A DNA stretch of 64,000 nt, from NCBI GenBank assembly GCA_026119935.1, contig JALRMH010000057.1:124001-188000 (forward strand). Direction: 5' to 3'. Of this stretch, positions 11,644 through 22,560 are shown one piece after another. The position numbers and the translations under genes are program-made. The first letter of the stretch is position 1. Each line of letters starts with the position of its first letter. The notes under the pieces were generated by a model. The model was not told the origin of the DNA. It saw only the letters and a program-made list of their open reading frames with translations, and ran no database searches. Source of the DNA: Endothia cerciana. Its lineage: Eukaryota; Ascomycota; Sordariomycetes; Diaporthales; Cryphonectriaceae.

Positions 11644-12857
11644 TTACTTGCCAGACGAGAGGGAGACCACCGCCCACTTGCCATTCCATGCCCATTTCCT
11701 CGCACCCGAATCGCCACCGCCTCCTTCCGTCGCCCGCAGTGCTTCGTCCTGGCCGGGCTTCAGGCCCACCACCACGTCCGCCTTGCAGGTCCGGAGCGCC
11801 AGGACGTTCAGCCCGGATTCTGGGCCCAGAGGCCCGATGGCCTCGACGAAGGGGGTCGCGGCATCCCATTGCGCCTAGAAAAAGGTCAGCAGCCGCTATG
11901 TATCCCATTGTGACCTGTTCGCAACCCGGGGGGGGGGGGGCGTCACCATACATCGCCCGTCAGTTTCCTGTAGTTCAGGTCGCCCTTGAAGATGACCAGG
12001 TCACTCGTCCTGAGATCCTCGTAGAGATCCTTGTCCGCGTGTGGCAGCCTCCAGAAGCTGCCCGGGTGGGTCCAGAATCGGTTAGGCCGCAGGATGATCT
12101 GGCCTTCGGCGTAGATCTGGCTCCAGTTCTGGAAGAGGAATGCCAGGTCGTCAAGCTCCTTGTCAGAGAGGGGCTCAGGGGTCTTGTCCTGTAATTTCTC
12201 GTCCTCGGAAGGCGTCTCGTAGAAGTGCTTGGGGTTTGCCAGGGCATTGAGAAGCTCGGAGAAGTCGCTGGGCAGGACGTCGGAGACGAACCAGGGGATG
12301 GACTTGGGGTGGAGCACGACGAGGGTGGCGAGGCCCGAGGACAGCAGGTAGCCAGCGAGGATGAGGTCGACGAAGAGCTCGAAGCCCGCATTGTCGAGGA
12401 CGATGTCGACCCTGCGCTCGGTCTTGCCCTGCGCCTTTGCTTTCCTCAGCACGTCATACGCGGCGGGCAGGTCGTTGATGAGGATGTTCTTCTCGGCGGC
12501 CTTCCTCGCCTCGGAGCCCTGCAGCTTCTGGATGTCCTCGTATGTCAGGTTGGTCAGCAGCGACAGATCGGTGGCATTCCCCCAGAGGCAGATCTCGCAC
12601 ATCTCCATGAACAGGATCTTCTCGGCCTCCTCATCCTCGGGCTTGCCGGCCCCCTCGTCGACCTGGCTCAACAGTGCCTTGTAGCGGGCGGCCAGCTCGA
12701 CGACGGCAGGGCGTGAGGACCGGAAGGTGTTGATCTTCTGGCGGGCGAAGACGTCGTAGTTCTTCCAGTGTTTTGATAGGCTGAACGATGTACTCATGCG
12801 CCTAATCACCGTTCAGCAGCCGCCTCTGTCCCGGGAAGCCCGGTAGAAACCAGTAAT

Positions 12858-12900
<43 letters not shown>

Positions 12901-13521
12901 GAGCAGCATGAGGAGGGGCCATACCGGAACAGATAGCATTCTGAGTATAACCAGCTGACATTGAGCCATGATGGATTGCCCCGCTGCTCCAATTCCTTGT
13001 TGTATATGGCAACATCGGGCACGCCGTCGTCTCGAATAGGGCTAGCAGAGAGGAGCAAGCTGTCAGTGGCGGCTGCGGGAGGGGGATATTTCGGCGGCGT
13101 GGTGGAACGTACGCAAGGGGTCGGTCATGTTGGACCTCGTACTTGAGGCGAGCCAGCTCCTCAACGATCTTCTTCCCCTCTTCGGCCCTCTCAGGATCAG
13201 TGCACTGGGAGGTGGAGCGGTAGGCATCGTCAATGGCTTGTGTCTTTTGTGGCGGCACAACAGGTCAGCCAGATCGGATCGGATCAGGTAGCCAGCAGAC
13301 AGGATAGTCCAGGTGGATCGGAAAGCAACAGACTATTATGATGGGCCATCTCTCGCGGGCAGTCGTCCATCCGAAGGAGGTCTTGTCTGCGGTCGAGTAG
13401 GCCGCTATCGCACCGACATTAAGGGTCAACCTGGGCCCTGCACCAGCATGGGGGGAAGAGAGCCAGAGGGGATGGCGACCTGAGGGGGGAACAACGTACG
13501 TGTCTTAGTGTCGTACTCCAT
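11644..13521 (-). CDS. DUF89/ARMT1-family metal-dependent phosphatase
   Basis: Homologue of yeast YMR027W and human ARMT1, a metal-dependent carbohydrate-phosphate/damage-control phosphatase family (methyltransferase activity has also been proposed). The start is a 22-base exon, MEYDTKT (13521-13500), joined to HKTSFGWTTARERWPIII (13386-13334) and TQAIDDAYRST (from 13243), matching the usual family start. Next come PIRDDGVPDVAIYNKELE and LNVSWLYSECYLF, then a long exon from RMSTSFSLSKHWKNYDVFARQK. The metal/active-site region is VDIVLDNAGFELFVDLILAG; other conserved blocks are LHPKSIPWFVSDV, NRFWTHPGSFWRLP and FKGDLNYRKLTGD. The last exon, 11874-11644, starts AQWDAATPFVEAIGPLGPES and ends LSSGK. 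A (CAG)14 tract lies in one intron and a poly-C (sense) tract in the last. Confidence 0.9.
12858..12899. repeat. (GCA)14 trinucleotide repeat in a DUF89-gene intron
   Basis: Fourteen perfect GCA/CAG units, CTG in the sense of the gene. It lies between the exons ending SECYLF and beginning RMSTSFS, so it is spliced out and does not encode a polyamino-acid run. Confidence 0.9.
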
Positions 13522-13945
13522 CCTGCAAGGGCCTGGAGCTGGGGGGCGCTGTCGATGAGGAAGAAGGACGGGCAAGGCTGGTGGGCGAGTCGGACGCCCG
13601 CAACATTTATGGAGGGGCATACACGAAGCTATCTACCCACCCACGTCAGGGTTGCTTATCACCGATAAGGGTCGCACATATATAAAAAGATGCCGCGGGA
13701 GTCGAGACTTGAGACGAAACTCTTGGACGTTCTGGCTGGAGACGGCCCTTCAGGGGTCATCATGCACCTTGCCATGTTTCCTGCTGTAGCTATTCTAGGT
13801 GTGGATATGCAGTATGGACTATTACCACAGATCCGCCCGCCCTCAAAACCAGGGTGGATCTCTCTGTCGTCTCTGACCCCCCCTGATGGAACATCACCGT
13901 AACGTCAGGGTGCCATGTAGGTGAAGAAAACCACTCGTTTTTTCC
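13522..13945. other. Short spacer between DUF89 start and GH64 stop
   Basis: Contains TATATAAAAAG on the + strand at about 13678-13688, directly followed by a 70-codon frame with no family features. This stretch most likely holds the DUF89-gene promoter. Confidence 0.35.
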
Positions 13946-15344
13946 TCAGTGGGAATGGAACCACTTCTGCGCCCTTTCTGAGATCCTCCGGAAACGCGAC
14001 TCTGGCGGGCCGTCGTGCTGTGGCGGGTCTGAAGCACCTGAATCAGGTGGCCGGCCATCTCCACCACCAGCAGAAGTCGACGCCGTATGATGGTGTTGTT
14101 GTTGTTGATAATGATGATGATCGGGCATGCGGTCCCCAGCGTAGGCGTTGTTCCCGCCCACCGCCACGATGAATGTCTTGGGGTCCCCCGCGTTCACCTT
14201 GCCTGACTGATCAGGGTCTCCGTCTGCCGCAACATCATCATATGCGAACCCATACCCTGGACGAAGTGTTAGGAGCCCTGCTGTGGAGCCGAAGGGGAGG
14301 GGGCCAGGAGGAGGGGGGGAGCTGCTTGCCTTTGCCGTCCAGGTTAGCTTCGTGGACGATACGGCAGTAGTGGTTTGTGGGATCCCGCAGGTAAAAGGTC
14401 GAAGGGTCTGACGGGTGCTCATCCGTAACCACGAACGCCGACCTCTGAAACGCCGCGGCCAGCCTGGGGATCACACTGTTTCTGTACGCCGAAGGGCCCG
14501 TCGTGAAGGGCCCGCTGTTGCACCCCAGGACGTCTGCCGTGGTGGGCTTCTGGAACGTCTCCTCGCCAAACACGAGATCGCCCCTGTCGTTGATGCTCCC
14601 CACCACGATCCCGGCCGCCGCCTGCGTGTTGATGCGCATCTGGTGCCCGCCCCGCGCGGCCGAGTACCTCTCCCATACCTCGTCGATGTAGGGCTCAAAG
14701 TAGCCCCCGAAGCCCGCTCCCACGGCGTCCCCGTGCGTCGGGTTGAGCACCCGCAGCACCGGCTGACCCGGGCGCTGGACGATCAGCCTGTCCCATGGCC
14801 GGCCGTCCCTGGCGGTTTGGGCCCGCAGCCCGTCACAGATCCTGTCGATGCCGTCGTAGGCCATGCCCGACACGTGCTGCACCGCGCCCCCGGCCGTCTC
14901 GAGGGTCAGGGCGGTGGGCAGCCGCGACACAAAGTCCACGTAGCTGATATTGGCGTACAGCTGGTCGCTGTTCAGGGTGAACTCGGCAAAGCAGAAGTTG
15001 ACATTTGCGTTGGGATCGCTCGGGTTCAGCACGCTCGGCTCGACGAGGGCCGGTCCGGGATTCAGCAAGAACTGCAGCTTGCCGTCGCAGGAGAACCAGA
15101 TCCTGCCACCGGCCATCTGGGGGATGTGCACCGAGACGGTGTTGCCCGGGGGCCCGAGGGGGATGGCGCAGTCCTCGGCGAGGGGGGAGCCGATCTGGGA
15201 CACCTGCTGCGGGTAGTACAAGTCCCTCCCGTTGGACCTGAGTAGGACCCGCTGGCCATTGCTGATCGCGATCCCGGTGATGTAGGCCCAGACCAGGGCC
15301 GAGTCGGTCTGATTCTGAAGCTGGATGTCAAGCGACTCCGGCAT
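13946..15344 (-). CDS. GH64 endo-1,3-beta-glucanase
   Basis: A glycoside hydrolase family 64 (thaumatin-like fold) enzyme acting on beta-1,3-glucan. The ATG at 15344 gives MPESLDIQLQNQTDSALVWAY, then ITGIAISNGQR, which is how fungal GH64 proteins begin; no signal peptide is evident, though a CAG just upstream could be an acceptor for an extra exon. Further blocks: YYPQQVSQIGSPLAEDC, GGRIWFSCDG, NFCFAEFTLN, ISYVDFVSRLPTALTLE and YFEPYIDEVWERYS. The second exon encodes GYGFAYDDVAADGDPDQSGKV, the expected end of the catalytic domain, then a His/Gln-rich and Pro-rich tail (HHHYQQQQHHH) not needed for catalysis. The two exons (15344-14330, 14256-13946; 441 residues) are joined by a 73-base intron with a GC donor (AAAG/GCAAGC). 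Pairs functionally with the nearby GH72 gene in glucan metabolism; no co-regulation shown. Confidence 0.88.
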
Positions 15345-16172
15345 GCTGGACGGCAGGCCCTGACAGGCAAAACAGGCTGCCGGGTGGATGATCTGGAGGG
15401 TACCAGGCAAGATGGGTCAGGCAGGATGAGGTGAAGCGAGCGAGACGCTAGGAATCTGGACGTGATGATACTGACGAGGATATACGATGTAGGTAGGGCC
15501 TGGGTCAAAGTATAGGGGGAACATGTAATAATGATATCTGATGAGGCGTATGAAATATGTGTTCTTTCTGGTCTGCTCTTTGAGGGCTGCAAGCTGAACC
15601 TATGATATCCTGTAGCACGGTTCCAGTTCGCACTTGCTTCTTGCTGTAACAAACAATGGCAGGCCTGATCCGACCTTGGAAGAGAGAGAGAGAGGGATGT
15701 CGTCATTGCGATGGCAGGTTTCTGGGCTGAACAGGCACTTAACAAATCATATCATCTCCAGCAGATGTGTAGGTTCCTTACGGATGGTGAGACCTGGGCT
15801 ATACCATATACAGGAGATGTCAAAAGATACCAACATTAAAGGTCCAGATTGAGGGCCTTGGGGGGGGGGGGAGGGGCAGAAAGGTTTTTTCTTTTCTTTT
15901 CTTTCCCTTTCTTCATGGGCGGGTTGGTAGTGTGGTCTGGAGGTGGACTGCTGTGGGCGTGTAAGCTACTTACTCAGTATCCCCTGTCCACTGCTTACAC
16001 CCCTCCAGGCTCCAACCACCTCGACCTCGCCAACCTCACCTCTCAGAGAGCTGTCCTGCCACATGCAACCTGGTGACCGATCGCATATTGTCACGATCTG
16101 AACCTCGACTGTTCTCTTCCTCCATTCGAACCGTTGCCAACCGATCCCAGACCACAGACAGCTGCAGCTGCA
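15345..16172. other. Divergent promoter region GH64 / promethin-like gene
   Basis: About 830 bases between divergent starts. Holds a GA repeat near 15680-15695, a 12-G run at 15860-15871 and a T/C-rich tract near 15884-15915. No gene recognised. Confidence 0.4.
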
Positions 16173-16759
16173 ATGGCCGTGTTCGAGTATGTCACGGGCG
16201 CCCTCGAGTCGGCGCGTCGCCAGGCAGACCGCGTCGTCACCCCAGATGCCCGCCAGAGAGCATACCACTCCCTCCAGTCCTTTGCCAGCCAACGTCCCCT
16301 CCTCTTTGTGAGTAGCCCGGATGATGCGCCCCTCTCTCCCCCCTGACTGTCCCAGGCTTTGACATCTAACTAACCCGCCTTCCCGTCCGTCCTCTATAGT
16401 CATTCATTGTCGCCCAGGCCTTCTTCGCCCTCCTGCCCCTCCTATTCTTCACCTCCTTCGTCCTGGGCACCCTGTCCGTCGCCTTCATCTTTGCCCTCCT
16501 CTTCTCCCTCTTCTGGATCGGTATCGCAGCCCTCCTCCTCGCCTCCACCCTCTGCCTCACCTTTGCCATCGCCCTCCTGGCCTGGGTCTGGCTCATCGGC
16601 GCCTACACAGCTGCCAGCTTTGTCTACGCCCTCGTCGCCGGCCGTTCAGGTCCCCCACGCGCAGACGACCTGATGTTGCGCGAGAAGTGGGCAAAGATCG
16701 TCAAGACAGAGCCAGAGACCGGCGGGGATGGTCCCGGTGCCGTGGACGCAGTCTCCTAG
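16173..16759 (+). CDS. Promethin/LDO-like lipid-droplet assembly protein
   Basis: Resembles the promethin family (human LDAF1, yeast Ldo16/Ldo45), small hairpin membrane proteins that act with seipin at the ER to seed lipid droplets. Two exons, 16173-16307 and 16400-16759, give 164 residues with a 92-base intron (GTGAGT...TAG, phase 0). The N-terminal 45 residues are amphipathic (MAVFEYVTGALESARRQADR). Residues 46-133 are an almost uninterrupted hydrophobic run, including AFFALLPLLFFTSFVLGTL, GIAALLLASTLCLTFAIALL and GAYTAASFVYALVAGR. A short charged tail follows (REKWAKIVKTEPETGG). The assignment rests on length, the long hydrophobic block and its position; catalytic motifs do not exist in this family, so it is probable rather than certain. 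Confidence 0.72.
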
Positions 16760-17051
16760 AGCACGACGGAGAACAAGGGCAGGGAAGGCAGCTCTTAGAT
16801 GGGGCTCTAGATCGCCCCCTTGTCAGGGATGGAAACTTGGCATGATGGTCATGTTGTTGATGATGATACATACCCTATTCCGTTTCTTCGGGCATCTACC
16901 AGCACCGGATGGCCCAGCTGGGAGGAACGGAACGTCAGCTGGTGCCCGGTGTCTTTCTGGCCCCCTGTGGTATCTTGTTGCCCATACATTGATAGCGGCA
17001 CCTCTGCACATCAGCGATGACAAACGCGGGGGATACGCGCAGAGATGGAAA

Positions 17052-17118
<67 letters not shown>

Positions 17119-17888
17119 CAACGGCATAGCAAGACTCGGCGACGTAGTCGAAGGCGCCAAACAAAGAACACTTGCGAGCTACACATGCCCTGCATGACCC
17201 GCACCGTCATCGACAGACAGCATGGCCCCCACGGTACCGGGCAGAAACGGCGCCCGCGGTGCTAGACGAGATGGCCACATACGACCAAGGTGGTTTTTTT
17301 TCTTCGGTTGCTTATTTATTAGGAAAAACATTTTCTTTCTTTTTAGACTCAGTTTATTTACTATCTCAAGTGCGGATTTTGCCCCCACAGTCCTGCAGGC
17401 TATTAACAATCCAGACAATCCCGCAACCCGAGCAATGCAGAACGGCAAAGGACAAATACAGAACGCCATGCTCGTAGCAGGTCCATTCGGGTGATTCTGA
17501 CGACGTCGGCAGCGGTGAGCTACCAGCTCAAGAGGTCAGTGGCGAGCCGGTGAGAACCTGGGCGGCATCAAGCTCGACTGGCGCCCGAACCGACAACACA
17601 ACTCCCCGATGTTGAACAAAATAAAGAAAGGAGAATATCAATTCCGCATGAAGCCTCCGTCTATATCCTACGTCTCGAAAACACTTGCTTGACGACCCCC
17701 CTTCACAGCCAGGACGGCACACAGTGTTGGCCTCTTCCTAGACTGCCCGCGGGACGGTGTCGGATATCATGGCAATGCAACCCCCTGAGAAGGACAACAA
17801 TCACCCAGCGTCCCTTGTATACCAAGACCCACAACCCCGCCTCCGAGACTGGCTCGCTCTCGAAACACCGCATAGGCTGAAAACCTCC
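16760..17888. other. Convergent spacer with CAG repeat
   Basis: Between the promethin-like gene (+) and the GH72 gene (-). Besides the CAG tract at 17054-17116 it has a T-rich stretch at 17291-17345. Both 3' UTRs should lie here. No further gene recognised. Confidence 0.4.
17054..17116. repeat. (CAG)21 trinucleotide repeat, intergenic
   Basis: Twenty-one perfect CAG units. All three frames are open through it (Ala, Gln or Ser runs), but no gene model includes it; the flanks look non-coding. Confidence 0.9.
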
Positions 17889-19618
17889 TTACAGCGCAAC
17901 CATGGCGGCACCGGCACCCATCGCCATCACCATGTACAGACCGATGGCCAGGTCGCCGATGGCGAAGAAGGACTTGTGCGCTGAGGGCATGGCTAGGGAG
18001 CTGGAGGAGCTCTTGCTGCTGCTGCTGCCGGTGCCGGTGGCGGTGGTGCCGGCGGTGGCGGTGGCCGCGTAGGCGTTGGCAGAGCTGGCGCTGGCCAGCT
18101 GGGCCTTGCAGCTGGATGCTGTCGAGGCGGCCTGGGTCGCGGCATCGCCGTTGAAGCTGCAGGCCGAGGAGTCAGAGTTCTGGCCCTGGTAGTACTGGTC
18201 AAGGATGTAGCCCAGCATCTGGGTGGAGTTGCACATGGAGTAGGCGCCGTAGACACCGCTGGTGGCGTTGGTTAGGACACCGGCGCAGTAGCTCTCATCC
18301 TCGCCGCAGATGTAGCCGTAGATGGAGCTGTAGGCGGTGCCGTTGATGCTCGACGAGGGGACGCAGCTCAGCGACTCGAACATGCAGTCGCAGAGGGTAG
18401 AGTCCGGGGTCGGGGGCAGGATGTTGGCGGCCTGCCAGTCGGAGTTGACGGCAGGGCAGGCGGCGGCCGAGTTGGTGGCGGTGTAAGCGGCCATCGAGGT
18501 CGAGGTCGGGGAGGCGGCGTTGACACGAGAGCTGAGCGAGGTGTAGTCCTTCAGGGTGGACACGCTCGTAGAGTCGATCTCGCTAACCAGGCCTGTGCAA
18601 ATGGTGAAGCGAGATCAGCACCAGTGGAAAAATCGTACGGATAGGGAAAAAAAAGGTGTGGGGGGGGGGGAGGGGGGAGGATGTTTGGAGGGGACTCACC
18701 GTAGTCGTTGGTCTCCTGGAAGTACATGTAGACGATACCACCAGCGATGACGGAGCTCATCTCGCTCGAGTACAGGGCGGTGGTCTCCTCGAAGATGCGG
18801 TCGGCGGCACCGTCGCTGTTGCAGCCATACTCGGAGAAGAAGACGGGGACGGAGTAGTTGGAGAAGAAGTCGACGACCTCGCTGTAGCCGGACTCGGTGA
18901 AGGAGCTCTCACCGCACCACTCGTAGATGTTGTAGCCCCAGAAGTCGATGGCGTCGGACTGGTCACCGCAGTTGAAGTAGTGGGCCATGTTGTCACGGAT
19001 GGTGGAGTCATCGTTGGCAGCGTAGCCGACACCCATCCAGCGGTCGGCGGTGGAGTTGATGTAGGACTTCATGTCACGGACGGCGGCCTTGACGAAGGCG
19101 GAGGCATCGGTGTTGGAGGCGTTGTTGGTAACCTCGTTTCCACCAAAGAAGCCGATCACGTTCTTGTAGCCCTTCATGGCGTCCACGACGGCGGTGTAGC
19201 GCGTGTACAAGGTGGTGTCCCAGACAGGGTCAGAACGGTCGATGGCCTCGTCGGGGTTAGACAGGTCGGAGATGACATAGATGCCGGCGTCGGCCAGCAG
19301 CTCCATGCACTCGTCGTGGTCAGCCGTGGGGTCGAGGGCGTACGTGCGGATGACGTTGGTACCGGCAGCGGCCAAGATGGGAACGTCCCGCTTGCAACGG
19401 GTGGCGTCGGCCAGAGGGTCGATATAGTCGGAGGTGGAGTCGTCACGCTTCCTGGCGGCCTCGGAGGAGCTGGTGTCCCTCTGGTAGGCGATACCCTTGA
19501 CGAAGAACTGGGTGCCGTTCTCGTAGAAGAAGTGCTGGCCCTTCATGACGATGGGCTCAACATCTGCGTAGACCTGGCCCAGAAGGGCGGCCAGGGCAAC
19601 CTGCTTTGCGGAAAACAT
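17889..19618 (-). CDS. GPI-anchored 1,3-beta-glucanosyltransferase, GH72 with X8/CBM43 domain (Gel/Gas family)
   Basis: Elongates and branches cell-wall beta-1,3-glucan at the outer face of the plasma membrane. Two exons (19618-18700, 18592-17889; intron 107 bases) give 540 residues. A signal peptide (MFSAKQVALAALLGQVYAD) is followed by the GH72 domain from PIVMKGQHFFYENGTQFFV. The acid/base glutamate is in FFGGNEVTNN (Glu162) and the nucleophile in VFFSEYGCNSDG (Glu263), both intact. From about residue 345 the Cys-rich X8/CBM43 module follows: ACPAV, LCDCMFESLSCV, YICGEDESYCAGV, SMCNSTQML, ACSFNGDA, SCKAQL. A Ser/Thr/Ala-rich stretch and a C-terminal hydrophobic tail (LAIGLYMVMAMGAGAAMVAL) mark GPI attachment. 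The module places it in the GH72+ group with Gas1/Gas2. Confidence 0.96.
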
Positions 19619-21125
19619 CCTGGAATTTTTGGGGTAGGTTTTTTATTTATAGATTGGTTGGCGTTGAGACAATGAGTGGTGGTGAGTTGGTCGAGTATTA
19701 AAAATGAGGTGGTCTGAGATATGGGGGGGGGGAGTTAGTTAGCCTGGACCATCTAAAACCTCATTTTTTATTTTTATTCTCTGAGACTTGAGAGTGACGA
19801 TGTATGTATGAGACGATTGGGTTTCTGAGATGGGAATACGGGTGAGGTGGATTTTGGGTGTTCTTTATTTTTTTTTATAATTTTTTGTTTCCTTCTCTGG
19901 GACAGGGTGACCAGCAGGTTCTGTCCAGGTGAGGTGACGACGCGTGGACGGGAGGGGACCACTCCTGCATCCGACTCGCAAGTTCCCAGCACCAGACGTG
20001 GCTGGGGATGGGCCGGGTTGGGGGAGCCTTTTTTTTCTTCTTTTCTTTTTCTTCTTTGGAGCTGGTAGGATGGGGTCGCCTGAGCCCCCCGTGTTCCCCG
20101 TTTCCACGCCTGTAGTGATGTGTCTATGATGCAGGACTGATTTGTGTTGTGTAGCTGGGTTGCGACTGGGGAACGGATGACGTTGCCGACCGCAGCAAAG
20201 ACAGGGAGGGAGTGAGGCATGCAGGCAGGCTCCAGGACGTACCTTCAGCAGCTATTCTCTGATTCTGGATAACGATAAAGGCGGTTGCAGAAGGCACGCG
20301 AGATTGCAATTGCTGTTCAACGAGTGTGGTGAATAAAATAAAAAAAAGATGATGGGAAGAAAGGCGTCGAGGGACAGCTGAAAGGCAAGAAATCGGGCCT
20401 GGTTCAACTTGTCGACTGACGATGGTGCTGGGTGAGGACGAAAAGGAGGAGGGAAGAGACGGAGGAAAAAAGAAGGTCGAGGGTCGGGTATGGACCGCAG
20501 GAGGTGACGCTCAAGAAAAGAAGGAAGACCAGATAGGTACTGACAGGCGAGGCAGGGTATCCGCTACTAGGGCAGGGCGAGGCGAGGTGAGGCGAGGGCA
20601 GGAGATTGAGGTTACCAGGAGATGGCGATGGAGACGCTGGGCGGGCCGTATGTGAGAGGGGCGCGCGGGGGGCGTGTGTCTAAAGAGATCTATCTCCCTC
20701 TCTCTCCCTCTCTCTCCCCCTTCCACCGGGGGGGGGGGGGGCCATCACCCTCCCTGACGCGTACATACTGTGGCACCAACACAACGTCTTGACCACCACC
20801 GCTCCCGCCGACGACAAGGGCGTCCACCTGCCGCCCACGTCCCTGCACGGGCGTGATCGTAACGAGGGACTGTACTATGTATGTAACCATGGTAGGTTGG
20901 AAGTGGATCTGGGTGGATGTCCCGGGGCGGACCCACCCCCCCTATTTCCTGGATATTGGCTCCACCTGCGTGTGGCCATCGGGGATTTCGAGTTGCAAGG
21001 AAAAATACCTGATGAGCCCTCCCAGTTGGCGCCGGGATGGATATGGAAGAGAGAGACACTGATTGGCAGCAAAACGTCAACACTGGGGGATCCAATCACT
21101 GGCTGTATGGAGCGTCTCATCACCA

Positions 21126-21164
21126 TCCTCCTCCTCCTCCTCCTCCTCCTCCTCCTCCTCCTCC
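21126..21164. repeat. (TCC)13 repeat
   Basis: Thirteen perfect TCC units continuing into a C-rich stretch, part of a long pyrimidine tract on the + strand (about 21118-21184). Confidence 0.9.
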
Positions 21165-21282
21165 CCCTCCCCCCACTCCCACCCTTGGTATCATTTGCTC
21201 ACAACCCGACCTTCCTCGAGGACTGAAAACGGCGATCTCTTTGGGAGGGGGGGAGGGGGCTGGATATCCGGGCTGGTTGGCT

Positions 21283-21338
21283 GTGCTGCCGTGCTGCCGT
21301 GCTGCCGTGCTGCCGTGCTGCCGTGCTGCCGTGCTCCC
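21283..21338. repeat. Tandem repeat of GTGCTGCC (8 bases)
   Basis: Six perfect head-to-tail copies (21283-21330) plus a seventh with one mismatch (GTGCTCCC). An 8-base unit keeps no single reading frame, so it is not a coding repeat. Confidence 0.9.
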
Positions 21339-22148
21339 GGTGTGGCTATGCCGTTCTTTTTTAAGTGGAGAGGCAGATGAGAGGAGGGTCCGGAGAGGAA
21401 AGGGAGGGCGATGAGGTTGCTCGGCTGATCTGCAACGACAGATGGGCCACCCGCAAACGGTCGTCCCTCACAGTAGCACCGTACGTAGGAGCCTGCAGCC
21501 AGATCTGCAGGTACAGTCTTGGCGGCATACAGAGAGTCAGGTACTTGATCTGTGTGGCCATCCCGTACCGTGAGAGGCCGTCCTCCCGGGATGGGGCCAG
21601 AGAGGCAGAGGAGCCGCTGGCACTAGCAGGAGGGTTCGTCACCGTGGTCACCTCTGGGCGCGGTCAGGATATGGTTCTGACCGGCTCTTGGCGTCCTGCC
21701 GCAGGAGCCAATACGAGGCATGTGTGCCAGCGACGGCGCAACCATGGTCGCACTGTATACCGTCCAGAGGACGCTCATGCTGGCCTGGCCCGGCCTTGGG
21801 AAAAGGGGGCGAGGCCTAACCCGTGAGCCAACCGGCCCAGGCGAGGGCGTTTGACTCGCTGCCTGTCTCAACCCTCAAATAACATACTATGTAGTATTAC
21901 AGCAGTCGTATACTTTTTAGTATCTACATACTGTAGAATTTTCATGGTTTGACAGGTCCTGTGCCGGCCTGGGTCCCCCCATCCATGCATACCGTCCCCA
22001 TCCCTATGCAGAAGCATCACATCACAATTAAGATCGACTCGGGATGCCCATCGCCTCTTCATCTTCCTCCTCATCAACGCCGCCCACGCGCCCCCACCCC
22101 CCCCAGCCAACAGCAATCTCTCTCCCTCCCTCCCTCCCCCCCCCCCTC

Positions 22149-22180
<32 letters not shown>
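22149..22180. repeat. (TCTG)8 repeat
   Basis: Eight perfect units preceded by CCCTCC-rich sequence and a C run. A second TCTG tract occurs in YTP1 intron 2. Confidence 0.9.
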
Positions 22181-22184
<4 letters not shown>

Positions 22185-22525
22185 CCCTCCAGATGTCCAG
22201 GACGGTTCACCCGTGTGGCCTGTCCCACCTGCCAGAACTGCCGTGTTTCACCCTGATGGCTGGGATGGCGGACGGACGGACGGCATCTTGGCCCTTGGAT
22301 CCAGTTGTCTCGCTGGACCCCTCCCATTCCATCTTTAGACGTGGTTGGTCTTCGTATCGGGTCGCCGGCATCCTGGCACGCAACTGCACTGCCCCAACCA
22401 GAGCCGGGAATGTCGGCACCGGCAAGGCCATGGCCGCCCGTCCACATCCTCCGGCTCTGACGGCACTTGGTCTGCACCGCCTTGCCCGCGCGTACGTATG
22501 CGCTTCCGTTTCCCCGGGCCGATCA

Positions 22526-22560
22526 GATCGTATCGGATCGTATCGTATCGGATCGTATCG
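22526..22560. repeat. GATCGTATCG tandem repeat
   Basis: Two adjacent GATCGTATCG units, a half unit TATCG, and a third full unit. Short, perfect and intergenic. Confidence 0.85.

Noticed and set aside
13678..13902. TATATAAAAAG followed at once by an ATG frame of 70 codons
   Set aside because: TATA-like sequence two bases before an ATG leaves no room for a leader, and the peptide has no features; probably chance in the DUF89 promoter.
17017..17265. Poly-Ala/poly-Gln/poly-Ser protein encoded through the (CAG)21 tract
   Set aside because: Open frames in a CAG array are automatic on both strands; flanks lack coding character.
18656..19675. 339-codon + strand frame, Gly/Val-rich
   Set aside because: Antisense to the GH72 catalytic domain, whose motifs are unambiguous.
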